This document shows, piece by piece, positions 61,263-64,000 of a stretch of DNA of 64,000 nucleotides; position 1 is the first letter of the stretch; each line of letters begins with the position of its first letter. Both the position numbers and the translations under genes were made by a program. The DNA lies in assembly GCA_963734435.1 (NCBI GenBank), contig CAVTHA010000005.1, positions 1-64,000 on the forward strand. The letters are read 5' to 3'. This stretch comes from Bog-756 sp963734435 (GTDB taxonomy: Bacteria; Actinomycetota; Acidimicrobiia; Acidimicrobiales; RAAP-2). Below the pieces are notes generated by a model. The model did not search any database. It saw only the letters and a list, made by a program, of their open reading frames with translations, and had not been told where the DNA came from.

Positions 61263-62084
61263 TCAGGCCGCCCCACTGGCGCCGACACCGATTGCGAGTG
61301 CTGCCTCCTCGGGACTTCCACCGTAGACGGGACAGAAGGCACGGAAGTTGCAGTAGTTGCACAGCCCGGAAGGGTGGGGTCGGAAGTCCTCCTCGCGGCA
61401 CGCCCGTTCGATAGCCGTCCACACGGCCACGGCCCGTTGCCGTTGGCCACGCAGGGACTGGTCGGATGGAGCGGTAGAGATGGCGATCGGTTCCTTGAGG
61501 TGGAGCAACCGCACCTCGACCGGCCGACGCCCGAGTACCTCCTCGCACAAGAGGGCGTAGATGTGCACGCCGATGAGCCTCGACTGCTCGTGGGCCGGCG
61601 AGGGAGCGCGCCCGGTCTTGTAGTCGACGACCACCAGCTCGCCATGGGGCGTCAGGTCCAGCCGGTCGATGATCCCGCGGAGCCGGAGATTGGCGATCCG
61701 GGCCTCGAGGAGGAGCTCGATGCCGACCGGGGTGACCTCGTTCGGGTCCTCCAGGTCGAAGTAGTTCCGGACCAGGCCCCAGGCTTCGGCGCGGAACTCG
61801 TCGGACTCCTCGCCGGTGAGCGCCAGAGTGGCGAAGTCCGGGTCAGCCTGCATGCCCGCCCACACCGCGTCGAACTCCGTAGCCGCCGTCTCGAGGGTCC
61901 GATGCCCCTGTGCATGGTGCCAGAACAGCTGCTCGAGCACTTGGTGGACCAGGGTGCCCCTGACCGTCCAGACGGTCGGTTCCTCGGGAAGGCGGTCGAT
62001 GGCACTGAACCGGAAGGCCAGCGCGCAGTCCCGGAACGAAGTGACCTTGGAGGGGGAGAGGGATCGCGGTGGTTCGAGGGGCAC
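61263..62084 (-). CDS. PD-(D/E)XK nuclease, RecB/Cas4-like with four-Cys cluster
   Basis: 273 residues. SPSKVTSFRDCALAFRFSAI has the first cysteine, RGTLVHQVLEQLFW the motif-I His, RGIIDRLDLTPHGELVVVDY followed by KTG gives the I-D...D-x-K catalytic core, and GLCNYCNFRAFCPVYGG the C-terminal CxxC...C. One N-terminal plus three C-terminal cysteines is the iron-sulfur staple layout of AddB and Cas4 nucleases. Likely binds a [4Fe-4S] cluster and cuts single-stranded ends. No CRISPR, AddA or RecB helicase is nearby; such single-domain exonucleases occur alone in actinobacteria. ATG 62084 is ten bases after the preceding stop. Confidence 0.9.
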   Translation of the reverse strand: MPLEPPRSLSPSKVTSFRDCALAFRFSAIDRLPEEPTVWTVRGTLVHQVLEQLFWHHAQGHRTLETAATEFDAVWAGMQADPDFATLALTGEESDEFRAEAWGLVRNYFDLEDPNEVTPVGIELLLEARIANLRLRGIIDRLDLTPHGELVVVDYKTGRAPSPAHEQSRLIGVHIYALLCEEVLGRRPVEVRLLHLKEPIAISTAPSDQSLRGQRQRAVAVWTAIERACREEDFRPHPSGLCNYCNFRAFCPVYGGSPEEAALAIGVGASGAA

Positions 62085-62093
62085 GGATACAGA

Positions 62094-63005
62094 CTACGGC
62101 GAGGGTGTGTCGGAAACGGGGTTCAGGGCGCGGACGACCGAGGCGGACACCACCGGAGGTCGCTGCAGAGGGCCGAAATGGCCGAGGCCCTTGAGGACCT
62201 CGATCGTCGCCTGGCGGAGGCGCCCGGCGTCAGCCTCCAGGAACGGCAGGCCGAACGCATCGGTGAATTCGCCACACACCAGCGTGACAGGGCACCCGAT
62301 CTCCCCGAGTCGTCCGAAAGCGCCGTGCGACGCACCGTTGGCGTAGATCATGGCCTCGTCCTCTCGCCGGCACCTGAGCCGGATGGCGTCGCCGTCGCCC
62401 CCCTCCGCGGCGGGAATCGGCTCAAAGCCGGCTTCGACGTAACAGCAGAGCGCTTCGGGGTCGAGCTCGGAGAACGGTGGCTTCGAAGAGAAGTTCACGA
62501 AGGCGTCCTCTGCCGTCGGGAATGATTCGCGCCGCCGCCGGGCCGCGACGGTCATGGGGTTGTCCTCGAACCAGGGGGGTTCGCCGCCGGGTTCGACCGG
62601 CAGGACCACGGGCTCGAAGCAGTAGAGCGACCTGAACGTGCCCGGTCGGGCCAGCTCTGCCAACAACAGGGAGGCGCCACCACACGAATGACCGAAACCG
62701 GCCGGTGAGGTCAGTTCGAGGTGGTCGACGGCGGCCAGGACGTCGGTGGCAAATCCGGACCAGGCGAAATTGTCATCCGGCGGCCGGTCCGACCGTCCAT
62801 GGGCCCGCAGATCGAGCCCCCAGCAATGGAAGCCTTCACGCAGGTCCCCGGCCAACGGAGTGAACACTTGGGCGCAGAACCCGGTGGCGTGGACGAGGAG
62901 CAGGTCCTCTCCCTGGCCACCGAAGTCGTACACGGCGATCTCGAGACCGTCAGGGGTCCGGCACCGGGACGGCCTCGGTCGATCGGCGTCGTCGACCGCG
63001 CTCAC
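62094..63005 (-). CDS. Alpha/beta hydrolase
   Basis: 303 residues. LEIAVYDFGGQGEDLLLVHA (oxyanion region with HATG), FHCWGLDLRAHGRSDRPPDD, AAVDHLELTSPAGFGHSCGG with the nucleophile elbow G-H-S-C-G, CPVTLVCGEFTDAFGLPFLE with the acid region and GLGHFGPLQRP with the catalytic His. The start is taken as GTG 63005 (VSAVDDADRP); the frame is open much further upstream without protein-like sequence. It precedes the PD-(D/E)XK nuclease by nine bases. Substrate unknown. Confidence 0.87.
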   Translation of the reverse strand: MSAVDDADRPRPSRCRTPDGLEIAVYDFGGQGEDLLLVHATGFCAQVFTPLAGDLREGFHCWGLDLRAHGRSDRPPDDNFAWSGFATDVLAAVDHLELTSPAGFGHSCGGASLLLAELARPGTFRSLYCFEPVVLPVEPGGEPPWFEDNPMTVAARRRRESFPTAEDAFVNFSSKPPFSELDPEALCCYVEAGFEPIPAAEGGDGDAIRLRCRREDEAMIYANGASHGAFGRLGEIGCPVTLVCGEFTDAFGLPFLEADAGRLRQATIEVLKGLGHFGPLQRPPVVSASVVRALNPVSDTPSP

Positions 63006-63496
63006 GTTGGTGACGGTACACCGAAGAGCGGGCTCGGGGCTCCGACCCACCCGCTCGGGAGGGGACGATCTTTCGGGCCTGCCAGTCAGCGTCGTCGTTG
63101 CGGTTTGACATGTGGCCGAATGTTCGGAATGCCGCAGCTCACTCCGGAGGCGGACCACTGGGCGGACAGCGTGAACCCTGTCTGTCGGGGACGACTTGGA
63201 GTCACCGGGGCGGGCCAGGAGTAAGCCTCGATACAGCCTCGGCGCTCTTGCAGCACGCGGCGCGTCGCCGATAAATCCAGAATCCGTCATCTCTCGGGTG
63301 TTCGACTCCGAATGACTCTCTAGTGCGCCGCTCGTTGCGGACGGCGCGCATGTCCGGGAGGTATTCGTAAGTGGAGTAATCCGACGATCGTTCCGAGAGA
63401 TTGGGTCTTCCACCGTCGCCAGCGGGCGGAACGTCATCCGCGTCCGACACTCCTGACAACTCCACAACAGCCAGCCACTATCTCCGAGGTGATGCC
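63006..63496. other. Intergenic region between the hydrolase and DUF4331 genes
   Basis: About 490 bases, less GC-rich than the rest, with no convincing gene. A stem-loop GCGCCG/CGGCGC (63325-63330 and 63342-63347, 11-base loop) is present. The end, CCGAGGTGATGCC, provides a weak ribosome binding site for the gene at 63497. A minus-strand ORF of 87 residues (63202-63465) has no recognisable features. Confidence 0.4.
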
Positions 63497-64000
63497 ATGT
63501 CCTCCCACCGTGAAGCTCCCGAGATCGCAAAGGATGCCGTTGCAGACAGCACGGATCTCTATGCGTTTGTCAGTCCGGACAAACCCGATACCGTAACGAT
63601 CATCGCCAACTACGTCCCATTGGAGGCGCCCGACGGAGGACCGAATTTCTACGAGTTCGGCGACGATGTGTTGTATTCGATCAATATCGACAACAACGGC
63701 GACGGGCACCCCGAGATTGCCTACCAGTTCCGGTTCACCAACAAGATCACCGATCCAAACACATTCCTTTACAACACCGGTCCCATCACGACGTTGACCG
63801 ACACCACCTGGAACCGGCGCCAGTACTTCACGGTGACCCGCATGGCCGACGGGAACTCTGAGACCCTGGGCAGTCATCTCGCTTGCCCACCTTGCAACAT
63901 CGGGCCTCTCTCGACGCCGACCTACGCGCCGCTGGCGGCCGCCGCCATCCACCCGCTCCCGGGTGGAGGGCAGGTTTTCGCTGGACAGCGGGCTGAAGGC
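63497..64000 (+). CDS. DUF4331 protein (partial, runs off the window)
   Basis: From ATG 63497 the frame is open to the window end (168 codons). MSSHREAPEIAKDAVADSTD, LYAFVSPDKPDTVTIIANYV, PNFYEFGDDVLYSINIDNNG and HPEIAYQFRFTN match the N-terminal part of the DUF4331 family, of unknown function and often secreted or cell-surface; no signal peptide is visible at this start. NWRRQYFTVTRMADG-like text follows. The lower GC content differs from the upstream genes. The C-terminal part lies outside the window. Confidence 0.85.
   Translation, partial: MSSHREAPEIAKDAVADSTDLYAFVSPDKPDTVTIIANYVPLEAPDGGPNFYEFGDDVLYSINIDNNGDGHPEIAYQFRFTNKITDPNTFLYNTGPITTLTDTTWNRRQYFTVTRMADGNSETLGSHLACPPCNIGPLSTPTYAPLAAAAIHPLPGGGQVFAGQRAEG

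Overview
The window is GC-rich bacterial DNA with many GTG starts and tightly packed, often overlapping genes. Gene content points to an actinobacterium: a mycothiol conjugate amidase (mca), two LLM-type flavin/F420 oxidoreductases, GTP-dependent PEP carboxykinase, a SepIVA-like protein beside coaD, DUF2469 beside rplS, and the actinobacterial pspA-pspAA-htpX-pspAB stress operon. A deep-branching class such as Acidimicrobiia fits (DUF222-HNH gene, Fn3-pentapeptide protein, DUF4331), but the class is inference from style, not from a search.

Layout. 1-0.57 kb is a coiled-coil gene fragment that runs into a truncated galactokinase at what looks like a chimeric junction. 1.1-6.0 kb holds a heavily frameshifted CaiB/BaiF CoA-transferase (AMACR type), an AsnC-type RAM-domain protein, an MFS transporter and pckG. 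6.1-34.8 kb is a long, mostly forward housekeeping stretch in conserved actinobacterial order: thiL, (rpmB reverse), fakA-like, recG, rsmD, coaD, sepIVA-like, DUF177, rpmF, plsX, [patatin, acyl-CoA dehydrogenase, truncated globin inserted], acpP, rnc, mutM, smc, ftsY, ffh, rpsP, khpA, rimM, trmD, rplS, DUF2469, yraN, an enoyl-CoA hydratase, comM, dprA. It combines ribosome synthesis and modification, the SRP pathway, chromosome segregation, DNA repair and phospholipid/CoA synthesis. 34.8-40.7 kb is accessory: a pilin-like protein, a decayed HNH copy, an Fn3-pentapeptide protein, the full DUF222-HNH gene, nfo, tandem repeats and a Fur-family regulator. 40.8-44.7 kb carries a PaaK-like adenylate-forming enzyme, a GNAT acetyltransferase and fumC. 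44.75-48.7 kb is a repeat-free, seemingly less GC-rich island: DUF4287 protein, alpha/beta hydrolase, DUF998 membrane protein and DHFR-like reductase, divergent from a TetR regulator across a large inverted-repeat operator. 48.9-54.8 kb has a cytochrome P450, a pterin dehydratase-like protein, the PSP envelope-stress operon, mca and an SCP2 protein. 54.8-63.0 kb has a PH-like membrane protein, a YdjC-type deacetylase, LLM oxidoreductases, purE, a DsbA-family protein and an operon of hydrolase, Fe-S PD-(D/E)XK nuclease and PAP2 phosphatase. The window ends inside a DUF4331 gene.

Two features run through the whole window. First, single-base indels break many conserved genes (dense in 1.1-5.1 kb and 14.1-14.95 kb, isolated elsewhere) where the protein continues cleanly in another frame; most look like sequence errors rather than true pseudogenes. 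Second, short GC-rich tandem repeats, usually a multiple of 3 bp, sit in linkers, tails or just outside at least ten unrelated genes. No rRNA, tRNA, CRISPR array, insertion sequence or prophage was recognised.
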